Assembly (NCBI GenBank): GCA_029439495.1
Contig: JAQFVI010000407.1
Span: 40,137 to 79,411 of the forward strand
Length of the DNA stretch: 39,275 nucleotides
Direction: 5' to 3'
DNA from: Caballeronia sp. BR6202001590007
GTDB taxonomy: Bacteria > Pseudomonadota > Gammaproteobacteria > Burkholderiales > Burkholderiaceae
This document shows positions 1 through 9,091 of this stretch, piece after piece (within the stretch, counting starts at the first letter, position 1; every line of letters begins with the position of its first letter). A program made the translations under genes and the position numbers. The notes below the pieces were generated by a model, which was not told the origin of the DNA, ran no database searches, and saw only the letters and a program-made list of their open reading frames with translations.

Positions 1-830
1 CCGCGCCGCCGGTCGTCTACTTGCTGGTTTTTTTCGTCGCGCCGTCATTGCTGCTGTTGCTCTACAGCTTCTGGACGCCCGGCGACTTCACCGTTTCCCC
101 TGTCTTTACGCTCGAAAGCTATGCGCGCGCACTGCGCGCGAACGCCTTTTACCAGGCAACGTGGACAGGCTTCAAAAACGGTTTCTGCACCGCGCTCGTG
201 TGTGGTGACAGCGTTTTCGGTAGCTTACTACATCGTGTACTGGGCAAGGACGAACTTCATCTTCTACACGATCCTGCTGTCGTGGTTTTCGAGCTATCTG
301 GTGCGCGTCTATGCATGGCGCACGATTCTCGGCACCAACGGACTCATCAACAGCACGTTGATGAACATCGGCGTGATCGACGAACCGATGCGCTTCCTGC
401 TCTTCAGCCCGCTTGCGACGACCGTCACGCTGATCCACATCATGTATCCGTTCGCGTTGCTGCTGCTCGTTTCCGCGTTGCGCGACATCAAGCGCGATTA
501 TCTCGACGCCGCCCGCGATCTCGGCGCGACCTCCGTGCAGATGCTCACGCGCGTGATTCTGCCGATGTCGCATAAGGGTCTCGTCGGCGCGTTCATGTTC
601 ACCTTCATCCTGTCGGCGGGCGACTACATCACGCCGCATTGCTCGGTGACGGCGAAGGCGTGACGAGCAGACTGCTCATCGCAAACCAGTTCCGCAGCGC
701 GGGCAACTGGCCGCGCGGCGCAGCGATGGCCTTGCTCCTGCTCTGCGTGTTCGCGGCGAGCTATGCGCTGTTCGTGGCGTTTCTGCGCGCGTGCAAGCTG
801 TCCCAGGACGCCGTTATCACGACCCCATAG
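1..830 (+). pseudogene. ABC transporter permease, PotB-like, frameshifted, 5' end outside window
   Basis: This was an inner-membrane permease of a spermidine/putrescine-type ABC importer. Hydrophobic segments run through the fragment. The EAA-type loop that contacts the ATPase is visible as DAARDLGATSVQMLTRVILP near position 510-560. The protein sequence is spread over three frames: one from the left edge to about 200, a second to about 640, and a third ending at the TAG at 828-830. At least two indels have therefore occurred. The gene starts before the window. A second permease and an ATPase follow on the same strand, giving a permease-permease-ATPase order; no substrate-binding protein is visible here. 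The exact substrate cannot be read from the sequence, and polyamine-type is a family-level inference. Confidence 0.85.
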
Positions 831-851
831 AGAGCTGAGGAGCGCATCGAC

Positions 852-1736
852 ATGCTATTCATCTTCGTCCTGTTCGCGCTCGCGTTTCTCTACGAGCCGA
901 TCCTCATCATCGGACTGTTCAGCTTTCACAGTTCGCCGTCGCTGGTGTTTCCGTTTCAGGGCGTGAGTCTGCGCTGGTATCACGATCTGATGGCGAACGA
1001 CACCTTCATCACTTCGCTCGGCAATAGCGTGCTGGTCGCGGCTTGCGCGTGCGTGATGACGACCGTGCTCGGCTGCTGCGCTGCGCTCGCGCTGATGCGT
1101 CTCAAAGGCCGGCCCAAAGCCATGCCCGGGTTTCTGAGCACCGCGCCTGTCGCCTTGCCTGGGCTGTTCCTCGGCATCGGTCTGGTTGCGTTGTTCGCGC
1201 AGTTCGGCGTTTAGCGTTCGCTCCTGACAGTCACGCTCGCGCATGTGCTGTACGCGCTGCCCTTCTTCGTCGAAGCGATGCGTTCGCGCATCCAGTACTT
1301 CGATCTGTCGCTCGAAGAAGCGGCGCGCGATCTCGGCGCCAGCGGCTTTCAGGCGTTTCGCCGCGTCACGCTGCCGATACTCGGCCCGACGCTCGCGGGT
1401 GCGGCCATTCTCACCTTCGCGCTCTCGTTCGACGAATTCATCATCACCGTGTTCGTGAGCGGCAACGACACCACCTTGCCGCTGATGATCTGGTCGATGA
1501 TGCGTCGCACCGTGAATCCCACCATCAACGCCGCATCGATGGTCGCGCTCGCGCTGTCCATCTTCATCACCGCCGCCGGCGGACTCGTCTTCTGGCTGCA
1601 ACGCCGTTACGTCATCAACGGAAGGTCTCGCAAATCGAGGAAGGATCATGGCTCAAGACATCGTGCAACTGAAGAACGTTACGAAGAAGTTCGGCCACTT
1701 CACGGCATTGGACAGCATCAACCTGAACGTACGTAA
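852..1736 (+). pseudogene. ABC transporter permease, PotC-like, with premature amber stop
   Basis: This is the second permease of the polyamine-type importer. It begins at an ATG preceded by a GAGGAG-like ribosome site, 21 bases after the first permease. Membrane segments start at the N-terminus, and an EAA loop (LEEAARDLGASGFQAFRRVT) lies near 1310-1370. A TAG at 1212-1214 interrupts the frame, and the same frame continues with convincing permease sequence beyond it (RSLLTVTLAHVLYALPFF). The stop probably replaced a GAG or CAG codon. The frame also runs 89 bases into the ATPase gene before reaching TAA, although the family normally ends around position 1640, so the natural stop has probably been lost as well. 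Only about 120 residues would be made without readthrough. Confidence 0.85.
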
Positions 1737-2728
1737 GGGCGAAATCCTGACACTGCTCGGACCAAGCGGATGCGGCAAGACGACTTTGATGCGCATCCTC
1801 GCCGGCTTCGAGGATGCGACGAGCGGCGCCGTGCACATCAACGGCCGCGAAGTCACCGGCGTCATACCGGAGAAGCGTAACGTCAACATGGTGTTTCAGC
1901 GCTATGCGCTGTTTCCGCATCTCGATGTGTATGACGACGTCGCGTTCGGTCTACGTCTGAAGAAGGTGCGCGCGGACGAGATCGACTGGCGCGTGAAACG
2001 CATGCTCGAACTCGTGCAGTTGTCGGGCCATGCGAGCCGCTGGATTCATGAACTGAGCGGCGGCCAGTCGCAGCGGGTGGCGCGCGCGCTCGTCAACGAA
2101 CCCGACGTGCTGTTGCTCGACGAACCGCTCGCCGCGCTCGACCTCAAGATTCGCCATCACATGCTGCGCGAACTAAAGCGGATTCATCAGGAAACGGGCA
2201 CGACGTTTACCTACGTCACGCACGATCAGGACGAAGCGATGGTGCTGTCCGATCGCGTCGTGCTGATGAATCACGGCACGATCGAACAACTTGCCGCGCC
2301 GGAAGCGATGTACGCCGCGCCGGAAACGCTGTTCTGCGCGCAGTTCTTCGGGGAAACCAATATCCGTGCCGGGGCGCGTGGCAACGCTGGATCACGATCT
2401 GGCTTCGGTAGCGGCTAAAAGCGGCGTGATTCGCGGGGCGACGCGCGGCTGCCGCGTCGGCGGTGACGTTTCGTTGTCGATCCGGCCGGAGTGCATCAGC
2501 CTGAGTCCGGACGATCAGGCGACGCCCGCGCCGACGGTCAACGCCATGCTCGGCACCTTGCAAGACATCGTGTTCATCGGAAGCCGCGTGGTGTATCTCG
2601 TGGAAGCGGAGTCGGGCGATCTCATGACGTGTCAGACCGCTCGCTCGTCGTCGGGCATCGGGTTCGAAGTGGGAACCCGCGTGCGGCTGGGTTGGAACGA
2701 CGACGCGGTAGTCGTGCTGCGTCGATAG
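1648..2728 (+). pseudogene. ABC transporter ATP-binding protein, PotA-like, frameshifted before the TOBE domain
   Basis: This is the cytoplasmic ATPase of the importer. The Walker A motif (GPSGCGKTT), signature (LSGGQ), Walker B (LLLDEP) and H-loop (THDQDEA) are all present. After the signature the sequence reads QSQRVARALVNEP, where the family usually has QQQRVALARALVNEP, so two residues (LA) seem to be missing in frame. Near 2360-2385 the frame shifts. The nucleotide-binding domain then runs to a stop at 2416-2418, while the C-terminal TOBE-type regulatory region (GDVSLSIRPE onward) continues in another frame to the TAG at 2726-2728. The start ATG follows AGGAAGGATC, a good ribosome site. 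A truncated nucleotide-binding domain could still be made, but its permease partners are broken. Confidence 0.88.
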
Positions 2729-2737
2729 CTGTCTTGA

Positions 2738-2768
2738 AGCCGGGCCCGCGCGGCCCGGCTCTTCTTTT
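2738..2768 (+). terminator. Rho-independent terminator after the ABC operon
   Basis: A perfect 9-bp inverted repeat (AGCCGGGCC / GGCCCGGCT) with a 5-base loop is followed by CTTCTTTT. It lies 10 bases after the last stop of the transporter operon, as expected for an intrinsic terminator. Confidence 0.85.
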
Positions 2769-2919
2769 AGCGGCTAAAAGCGTTCGTGCCTGCTGCCGCG
2801 ATCTGCGCGTCTTCGATCGACATCACGCCGGACACGTTCGCCGCAAACGCTCTCGCTTCGACATCGTAAAGTGCCGCCGCGCGTGAAGCGCGCCGGCGCA
2901 AGCGGTCATTCAAGGCACA

Positions 2920-3931
2920 TCAGAGCTTGCATTCCGCCCAGAGGAACGGCTTCACGTTGTCCTTCGCGAGCGCGACGCCCAGGCCCAGCTTGTCCTCGAC
3001 CTTGAGGCGACCGTCCTTGATGCGCGCTTCCGGCGGGTTTTCCAGCACGTTCACGAAGTTCGGCGAATCGCTGAAGTACGGATAGATCTCGAGCGTCATG
3101 AAATTGGCCAGCGTGACGGACAGCACCTTGCGGAAGCCGTAACGCGTATAAAGCCGCTCGCCCGCCGCAATAGACATGTTGGTCGAATCCGCGATGCGCT
3201 TCAGTGCGCCGACGTCGAAGGCGTCGCACGGCTCTTCCAGCCAGCGGATGCCCAGGTCTTCGTAGCGCTGGCAAAGGCGGATGGTCTCGCCGGTCGTGAG
3301 GCCACCGCTCAGATCGAGCATGATCTCGACGTCCGACCCGACGAATTCCACGAGCTTCTTCACGCGCTGATACGCCAGTTCCGTGAACTCGCGATCGTGC
3401 GCGCGTCGCGTGACGTGCTTGAGCCGGCCAAACTGATCCTGCGTCGCGAGCGGATAGCATTTCAGCGCCTTGTAGCCGTCTTCGATGGGACGCACCGCTG
3501 CCGCCGCCCATTCTTCCGCGCCGAGACAATGATAGTTCCAGCCGTTCGCATAGACGGGCACATCGTCGAAAATCTTGCCGCCGAAGAACTCGTACACCGG
3601 CAGAGTCCCGCAGCCTTGCCCTTGATGTCCCACAACGCCTGTTCGATGGCGTTGATGCCGGCGAACGTAATCGCGCCACCGCCCTTCGCCCAGAACGACA
3701 TGTCGTACATCTCCGACCACAGTTCTTCGATGCGGGGCGGGTCGCGTCCGAGAATCAGCCGTTCGACGAGATCCTTGATCATGCCCGCCGCCGTGCTGCC
3801 GATGCCGTAGGCGATCGTCGCTGCGCCGATGCCGGTCACGCCTTCGTCGGTCACGAGCTCGACGATGACCGGATTCACATAACCGCTCTTGATCAGATAG
3901 ACATTCAGACATTCGCGCTTTGGATCTTCAT
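2920..3931 (-). pseudogene. Enolase-superfamily sugar-acid dehydratase/racemase, frameshifted with internal deletion
   Basis: This is a mandelate racemase/muconate lactonizing enzyme family member, probably acting on a sugar acid given its neighbours. Metal-ligand regions are visible: MLDLSGG (Asp), WLEEPCDAFD (Glu) and AGERLYTRYGFR (Glu). The likely start is the ATG at 3931 (MKIQSA), but it is out of frame with the following ECLNVYLIKSG, which implies a one-base deletion near 3915. A second shift lies near 3605, between the N-terminal cap and the barrel. After GERLYTRYGFRKVL the sequence jumps to NFMTLEIYPYFSD. Family members normally have roughly 45 more residues there, including the catalytic PHxxxSP region, so a deletion near 3115 has removed part of the active site. 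The specific substrate is unknown. Confidence 0.85.
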
Positions 3932-4039
3932 AGTGCCTCAGGTTGTTGCCCGAACCGACGCGCGCCACCCCAATCGGACGCGCGATCGGCTGGAAAAGAA
4001 AATGTCGCCAGCTTTGGGGTTTGATCAGAACGTTCGTGC

Positions 4040-4519
4040 TCAGGCGGCGAGCGCTACCTGCATGTGCGTCGTGTCGACATCGGAGAAAAGCGGACATGCG
4101 ACTTGCAGATGCTCGAGCATCTGCGACACGACCTCGCTGCCGCGCGCATAGACCTCGTTCAACTGACGCACGCTCAGCGTCGTCGCTTCCGAGCGGCCGT
4201 GCAAGTTCAGCATCAGCAGCACGGCAGTGTCCGAATCGGCTTGCGCGAACAACGCCTGTGCGAGCGCGCCTTGCGGATCGGAGAGCGATTCGTCGATCCA
4301 CGCGGCATGCACCTCGCGCACTTCGAGATAGACCGTCATCGGTCCTGACCCGCACGGCTTGCCGCGGACCAGCGCGACATGCTCGGTTTCGGTCACGCCG
4401 TCTCGAAACACGATGCGCCGGAACGGTCCGAAGTCGCTCATCACTTCACGCGTCAACGATGCCCAGATGCGCGCGTCATACCGGCGGCGGTACGCGATCA
4501 GATCCTTGATGGTGCCCAC
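4040..4519 (-). pseudogene. RibBA-like GTP cyclohydrolase II domain fragment
   Basis: The 159-residue open frame resembles the C-terminal, GTP-cyclohydrolase-II-like half of bifunctional RibBA riboflavin-biosynthesis proteins. It starts with GTIKDLIAYRRRYD (the usual linker), continues with EHVALVRGKP and an MTVYLEVREVHA stretch, and ends with a degenerate EVVSQMLEHL region. The dihydroxybutanone-phosphate synthase half expected upstream is absent. Instead the fragment abuts the first 21 codons of an unrelated SDR gene at about 4520. The likely explanation is a deletion that joined two genes. The frame is open (GTG at 4519), so a shortened protein is conceivable, but nothing marks it as functional. 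Family assignment rests on remembered motif order. Confidence 0.55.
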
Positions 4520-4583
4520 GCGGAGCCCGCCCGATGCCGCGCGAGCCGCCCGTCACGACGACGACCTTGTTCTCCAGCAACAT
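4520..4583 (-). pseudogene. 5' fragment of a short-chain dehydrogenase gene
   Basis: From the ATG at 4583 the sequence encodes MLLENKVVVVTGGSRGIGRA, the classic nucleotide-binding start of a short-chain dehydrogenase/reductase (TGxxxGIG). After about 20 codons the similarity ends and the frame enters the RibBA-like fragment out of phase. The rest of the dehydrogenase has been lost. A second, longer SDR lies at 7057-7818 in the same sugar-acid cluster. Confidence 0.75.
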
Positions 4584-4611
4584 GGACTTCCCCTTTCGTT
4601 TTGAAGCATGT

Positions 4612-5775
4612 TCAGTGCGTATAAGGCCGCGCCAGTGAGCATTCCGGATTCAGGCGCCGAAGCCGGGCGTCTCGGGCACCTTCATGCGGCCGTTCACCGG
4701 TACGGGTTCGTCCAGCAGCAAGGGCGTAAACATCGGCACGACCTGATCAGCCTTGGGCGCCATCATCAGAAATTCGGCGAACGGCGAGTTATGGCGCGTC
4801 ACGACGAAGTGATAGCTATAGACTGACAAACTGTGCGGCACGACCAGCACGTTATGTGCATCCGCGAGCGCGGAGATCTTGATGAGTTCAGTGATGCCGC
4901 CGTACCAGCCGACATCCGGCTGCACGAGATCCGCACAGCCCATTTCGAACAGCATGCGAAAGCCCCAGCGCGTCGCCTCGTGTTCGCCGGTCGTCACCAT
5001 CATGCCGCGCGGCACCGAGCGGCACAGTTCGGCATAGCCCCAGTAGTCGTCGGGCGATAGCGTCTCTTCGAGCCATTTGAGGCCGTATTCATGCGCGGCC
5101 GTCGCGAGACGCTTCGCATAGTTGAGATCGAGGCTCATCCAGCAGTCGAACATCAGCCAGAAATCGTCGCCGACCTTCGAGCCCATGTCCGCGAGCTTCG
5201 CGATATTTTTCGCGAGCCCTTCCTCGCCTTCGGCTGGTCCGTGCTGCAGCGGCATTTTCCCGCCGATGAAACCCATCTGTTTCGCCAGATCGGGACGCGC
5301 GCCGGTCGCGTAGAACTACAGTTCATCGCGCACCGGGCCGCCCAGCAACTGGAAGACTGGTTCCTTGCGCACCTTCGCGAGCAAATAGATCGACACCGGA
5401 AATCGCGTTCAGCACGATGCCTTTACGGCCGTAGTACAGCGTCGCGTTGAACATCTGATCTCACATTTTCTCGATGTCGGTCACGCGCTGCCCTTCGACG
5501 AAGCGCGCGAGATGCTTCTCGACGATGAACGCGCCGATCTCGCCGCCCGTCGTCACGGCGAAACCGACCGTACCGTCGCTGGCCTCGATTTCGACGACGA
5601 GCGAACCGAGCATGTCCAGTCCGAACGACTGACGGCTTTGCCGGTACTCCGGATAACGCGCCATCGGCGTGGCGATGTGATCGTCGATCCAGTGATCCGC
5701 GCCCTGGTCGTGATAATCGGCGCCGCCGCCGCGGACGGTGAAGGCGCGCACATGACGAATGGTCGGCATGGACAT
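4612..5775 (-). pseudogene. rhmD: L-rhamnonate dehydratase, inactivated by two stops and indels
   Basis: RhmD dehydrates L-rhamnonate to 2-keto-3-deoxy-L-rhamnonate. Family hallmarks are strong: [13 protein letters not shown] near the start, FVTTGGEIG-type sequence, MGFIGGKMPLQHGP, LMFDCWMSLDLNYA, TTGEHEATRWGFRML, and MMAPKADQVVPMFTPLLLDEP near the end. The start at 5775 gives [11 protein letters not shown] and has a GGAGAC ribosome site. Lesions: TGA at 5461-5463 where Trp is expected (EKM-stop-DQMFN); a deletion of about 11 bases near 5390 that removes ALWD and shifts frame; TAG at 5316-5318 where Gln is expected (DEL-stop-FYATG); and a small deletion near 4648 that puts the conserved tail (LNPECSLARPYTH) out of frame. 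The upstream MFS gene ends 20 bases before it, so the two were probably co-transcribed. Confidence 0.92.
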
Positions 5776-5794
5776 GATGGTGTCTCCTTGATGT

Positions 5795-7021
5795 TCAGGA
5801 AGCGCGGACGGGCTTGCCCGCTGCAAGGGAATCGCGTTCGGGCATGCGCACCAGCAGCACGATGACGGCCGCGGCGAGCAGGCTTGCGCCGCCGAGCACC
5901 ATCAGCCCCGCGCCCGACGAATGGAACGATGCCTCGGCGGCGTTCTGGCCATCGGCGCGAAGAATCTGCCGAGCGAATTGATCAGCGCGATGCCGGCCGC
6001 CACTGCCGCTCCGGTCAGATAGCGGGTCGGAAACGTCCAGAACAGCGGCTGCGCGGCGAGCGGCACCAACGGCAAGCCCGACACGCAGATGGCGGCCCGT
6101 GCGGTCCGCATGACGTGGCACGATCCAGGTGACGATGACCGCGGCGATCCACGGAATCGCCGTCACCAGGCCCACGCGCAGACTGACTTTGGTGCCGAGC
6201 AGCGCCGCCACTTGTTGCGGCAGATAGAAAACGACGCCGTACACCGCTGCCTGAATCAGGAAGTAGACACAGTACAACACGAGTACACGCGGATCGACGA
6301 ACGCGGCAAGCACGTCACGCGGGCCGTGCGCCGACGCGGCGCGGTGATCGTCGGCGAGACGCGCGAGCAGCAGCGTGCGCTGCGACGCATCGAGCCAGCG
6401 CGCCTTGGCAGGATCGTCGTCGAGATACCAGAATGCCCACACGCCGACCATCGATGCGAGCAGGCTCTCGACGAGAAATAGCCACTGCCAGCCCTTGAGA
6501 CCGAGCGCGCCGTGCAGATCGAGCAGCAGCCCCGACAAGGGCGCGCCGAAGATGAAGGCGAGCGGCGCGCCGAAATAGAACACGCCGAGCACGCGCTCAC
6601 GACGACTGCGGAAACCAGCGCGTCAGGTAATAGACGATGCCGGGAAAGAATCCCGCTTCTGCGACGCCGAGCAAAAAGCGCAGCACATAGAACGTGGTGG
6701 CCGTGTGCGCGAAGGCCATCGCCGCCGAGACGAGGCCCCAGGTCACCATGATCCGGCACATCCACAGCTTCGCGCCGACGCGATGCAACAGCAGGTTGCT
6801 CGGTACCTCGAAGATCGCATAGCCGACGAAGAACACGCCGGCGCCGAATGCGAATGCGAATGCGGCGTTGCTGAGGCCCGTGTCCTGTTGCAGGGCCTTC
6901 GCGCGAAGCCGATATTGGTGCGATCCAGAAACGCCAGCACATACATGAGCAGCAGAAACGGCAACAGGCGGCGCATCACGCGCGACGTGACGGCGTCTTC
7001 CGCCAGAACGGAATCGTTCAT
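5795..7021 (-). pseudogene. MFS transporter (anion:cation symporter type), frameshifted several times
   Basis: This was a 12-helix major facilitator of the ACS type, probably the sugar-acid importer of this cluster because it sits directly upstream of rhmD. The start ATG at 7021 follows GGAGAAGGGC and encodes [20 protein letters not shown], then LDRTNIGFA, a typical first helix. Further hallmarks are [41 protein letters not shown] and FGAPLAFIFGAPLSG. Frame changes are needed near 6905, 6605, 6125 and 5945, so at least four indels are present. Substrate (L-rhamnonate) is inferred from context only. Confidence 0.88.
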
Positions 7022-7056
7022 GCCCTTCTCCCGAAAAACCAGATGGACCGGACGAC

Positions 7057-7818
7057 TCAGTACGTGGCGCGCCCGCCCGACAGGTCGAAAACCGAACCGG
7101 TACTAAAGGCGCAGTCTTCGGACGAGAGCCAGAGAATCAACGACGCGGCTTCCTGCGGCAGCAGAAAGCGGTTCATCGGGATCTTGGAGAGCATGTAGTC
7201 GATGTGCTGCTGCGACATCGAATCGAAGATTTCGGTTTTGGCGGCGGCGGGTGTGACCGCGTTGACGAGGATGTTCTTGCCCGCTAGCTCCCTGCCGAGC
7301 GACTTGGTCAGCCCGATCAGTTCGGCCTTCGACGCACTGTAGTGCGAGGCGTTCGGGTTGCCTTCCTTGCCCGCGATCGACGCGATATTGACGATGTGGC
7401 CGTAACCCTGCTTGAGCATGTGCGGCACGACGGCGCGGCAGGTGAGATACGGCCCTATCATGTTAACGTCGATCACGCGGCGCCAGACGTCCGGCGCGAG
7501 TTCCCATGTCGTGCCGTTGCCGCCGGTGGTGCCCACGTTGTTGACGAGGACGTCGATCTTGCCGTGCGCGGCGAGCGCCTTCTGGACCGCGGCGTCGACG
7601 GAGGCTTCGTCGGTGAGTTCGACGACGGCGTCGCTGACCGCGCGCTCCTTGTAGGCCGCCTGCAGTTCGGCGCTGGTGCGGGCGAGCCGCTCGCCGTCGA
7701 CATCCCACAGCGCGACGTTCGCGCCCGATTACAATGCCCGTTCCGCTACTGCGAGTCCGATGCCGCGCGCGCCGCCGGTAATTACCACGGTGCGGTCGGC
7801 CAGATCGATACGGTTCAT
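7057..7818 (-). pseudogene. Short-chain dehydrogenase/reductase with ochre stop at codon 30
   Basis: This is a classical SDR: TGGARGIG cofactor loop at the N-terminus, NNVGTTGG, the catalytic Ser in NIASIAGKEG, and Tyr/Lys in HYSASKAEL. It ends with LSGGRATY. The start at 7818 (MNRIDLADRTVVITGG) keeps the Rossmann motif in place. A TAA at 7729-7731 interrupts RAL-stop-SGANVALWDVDGE in an otherwise continuous frame; a CAA to TAA change would explain it. The downstream 159 codons remain open from an internal GTG at 7536 but lack the cofactor loop. It is the first gene of the minus-strand cluster with the MFS transporter and rhmD. An oxidative rhamnonate pathway uses an SDR for 2-keto-3-deoxy-L-rhamnonate, so that role is plausible but inferred. 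Confidence 0.88.
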
Positions 7819-8203
7819 GCCTGTGTCTCCAGTCGTTCTATCGTTGTCGGGTTCATGCCGTGACAGGCACTATAGTCCTGTGCCAATAGCGCAACAATTC
7901 GAAAGGGCAATCGTTCGATAGCGAAACCGGATCGCTTGCTTTACCGTTTCCTGAGAGACGTCTTTGCGCGCATGGGTTCGCGAGAATGCGCGAACCCATG
8001 CGCATATCGTCGGCCAGCCGAGGACCGTGCAAATAAGCTAAAGCGTCATTCGTCTGCCAATTCGCTCGCAACGACACGCGATCTATGCGTCCAACCGCAT
8101 TCCGCATCACACCGCTCGCATCGAGACATGATCCGCGGCCGACGCCCAGGTCACGCATTGTTCTACCCACACGCCGCCGGGTGCTCTGCATGGCGCGCCG
8201 CGA
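7819..8203. other. Intergenic region between the sugar-acid cluster and a small gene
   Basis: No supported gene. The part next to 7818 presumably carries the promoter of the minus-strand SDR-MFS-rhmD cluster. It contains the long perfect hairpin listed at 7968-8003. I see no clear sigma-70 boxes. Confidence 0.5.
7968..8003. repeat. Perfect 15-bp inverted repeat, 6-base loop
   Basis: Arms GCGCATGGGTTCGCG and CGCGAACCCATGCGC flank AGAATG. There is no T-tract on either side, so it is not a canonical intrinsic terminator. It could be a regulator operator, a transcript-end hairpin or a dispersed palindromic repeat. Confidence 0.85.
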
Positions 8204-8488
8204 ATGAACGACGACTACATATTCACAACGAAAGCCTGCAAGGCCACCTGCATTCTCGACGGCATGCCCGTCACGCTCACGTACTACCCCGACACGACGC
8301 TTCTGCGCATCACCGATTCCTCCGGCACATGCGTGCGCGAAACGCGCAGGCCCGCACCGTGGCGCACCCTGCTCGCGACGCTGCGCGAATTCAGCGGCAG
8401 CGACGTGCAAGACCAGTTGTCTATGCTGCTCGACGAAGTCCCCGCCGCACCCGCTGCCTCCCGGCGCGAACTGCACGCGATGGCCTGA
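8204..8488 (+). CDS. Hypothetical protein, 94 aa
   Basis: I do not recognise this family. The frame runs from ATG to TGA without interruption and encodes a soluble-looking protein. Its N-terminal half is rich in short beta-type stretches (YIFTTKACKATCILDG, VTLTYYPDTTLLRITDSSG). The C-terminal half looks helical (WRTLLATLREFSG, QDQLSMLLDEV) and ends in an Ala/Pro-rich tail. Three cysteines are present. There is no signal peptide or membrane segment. It lies 71 bases upstream of the cold-shock gene on the same strand. The ribosome site is weak. The amino-acid composition looks like real protein, but this is the least certain of the intact frames. Confidence 0.5.
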   Translation: MNDDYIFTTKACKATCILDGMPVTLTYYPDTTLLRITDSSGTCVRETRRPAPWRTLLATLREFSGSDVQDQLSMLLDEVPAAPAASRRELHAMA

Positions 8489-8559
8489 GCGCCGCTCATC
8501 AATCGATTCACCCCGCAAGGCATCGCCTTGCATAACACTGCTGCACACAAGAGGAAAAG

Positions 8560-8763
8560 ATGGCAACTGGCACCGTGAAGTGGTTCAACGATACGAAGGG
8601 CTTCGGATTCATCAAGCCGGATGACGGCACGCCCGACCTGTTCGCGCATTTCTCCGAGATCCGCGCGGAAGGCTACAAGTCGCTGCAGGAAAATCAGAAG
8701 GTCGAGTTTGACGTGCGTCAGGGTCCGAAGGGCCTGCAAGCCGTGAAAATCTTGCCCCAGTAA
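8560..8763 (+). CDS. cspA: Cold-shock protein, CspA family, 67 aa
   Basis: This is a single cold-shock domain, which binds single-stranded RNA and DNA and acts as an RNA chaperone. The RNP1 motif (KGFGFIKPD) and RNP2-like motif (LFAHFSEI) are present, and the length of 67 residues is standard for the family. The ATG has a ribosome site (AGAGGAAAAG) at good spacing. The C-terminus ([14 protein letters not shown]) matches family ends. It is among the few undamaged genes here and is followed by a strong hairpin at 8798-8831. Confidence 0.96.
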   Translation: MATGTVKWFNDTKGFGFIKPDDGTPDLFAHFSEIRAEGYKSLQENQKVEFDVRQGPKGLQAVKILPQ

Positions 8764-9091
8764 TATGCGAAGCGTTGCATCGAATTGACGATGCACGCGC
8801 CGCGAAGCGAAGCCGCCTTCGCTTCGCGGCGAACGAAAGACGCTCGCCGAAACGTTTGCTGAAGACACCGCCTTTCGCCAAAGAACGGCTGCATCGTTAA
8901 AGCCGTTTTCTGCTCCTGGCGCCGCTTTCCCATCCTCACCTGCATCGCTAAAAAACGCCGAAGTTGCGCGAGCGCGGTCGCGTGCGCCCATTACAATGGC
9001 GTCTCGACCGGCTTCGCCTCACGCGACGCGCCGGTCGCAGCGCGCATCGCTCCACTCTCGGATCCATCGTTACGCATCAGCAACGGGCTGT
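8764..9091. other. Intergenic region after cspA
   Basis: No gene supported. It carries the hairpin at 8798-8831 and then sequence leading to the BetR-type regulator. No convincing promoter boxes were recognised. Confidence 0.5.
8798..8831 (+). terminator. Long hairpin after cspA
   Basis: A perfect 15-bp stem (CGCCGCGAAGCGAAG / CTTCGCTTCGCGGCG) with a 4-base CCGC loop starts 34 bases after the cspA stop. It lacks a T-tract, so termination may be imperfect, or it may protect the transcript end. Position and stability favour a 3'-end role. Confidence 0.6.

Noticed and set aside
6838-6860. GCGAAT triple repeat as another inactivating duplication
   Set aside because: It encodes the Ala-Phe alternation common in this MFS helix and keeps the frame, so it is probably natural.
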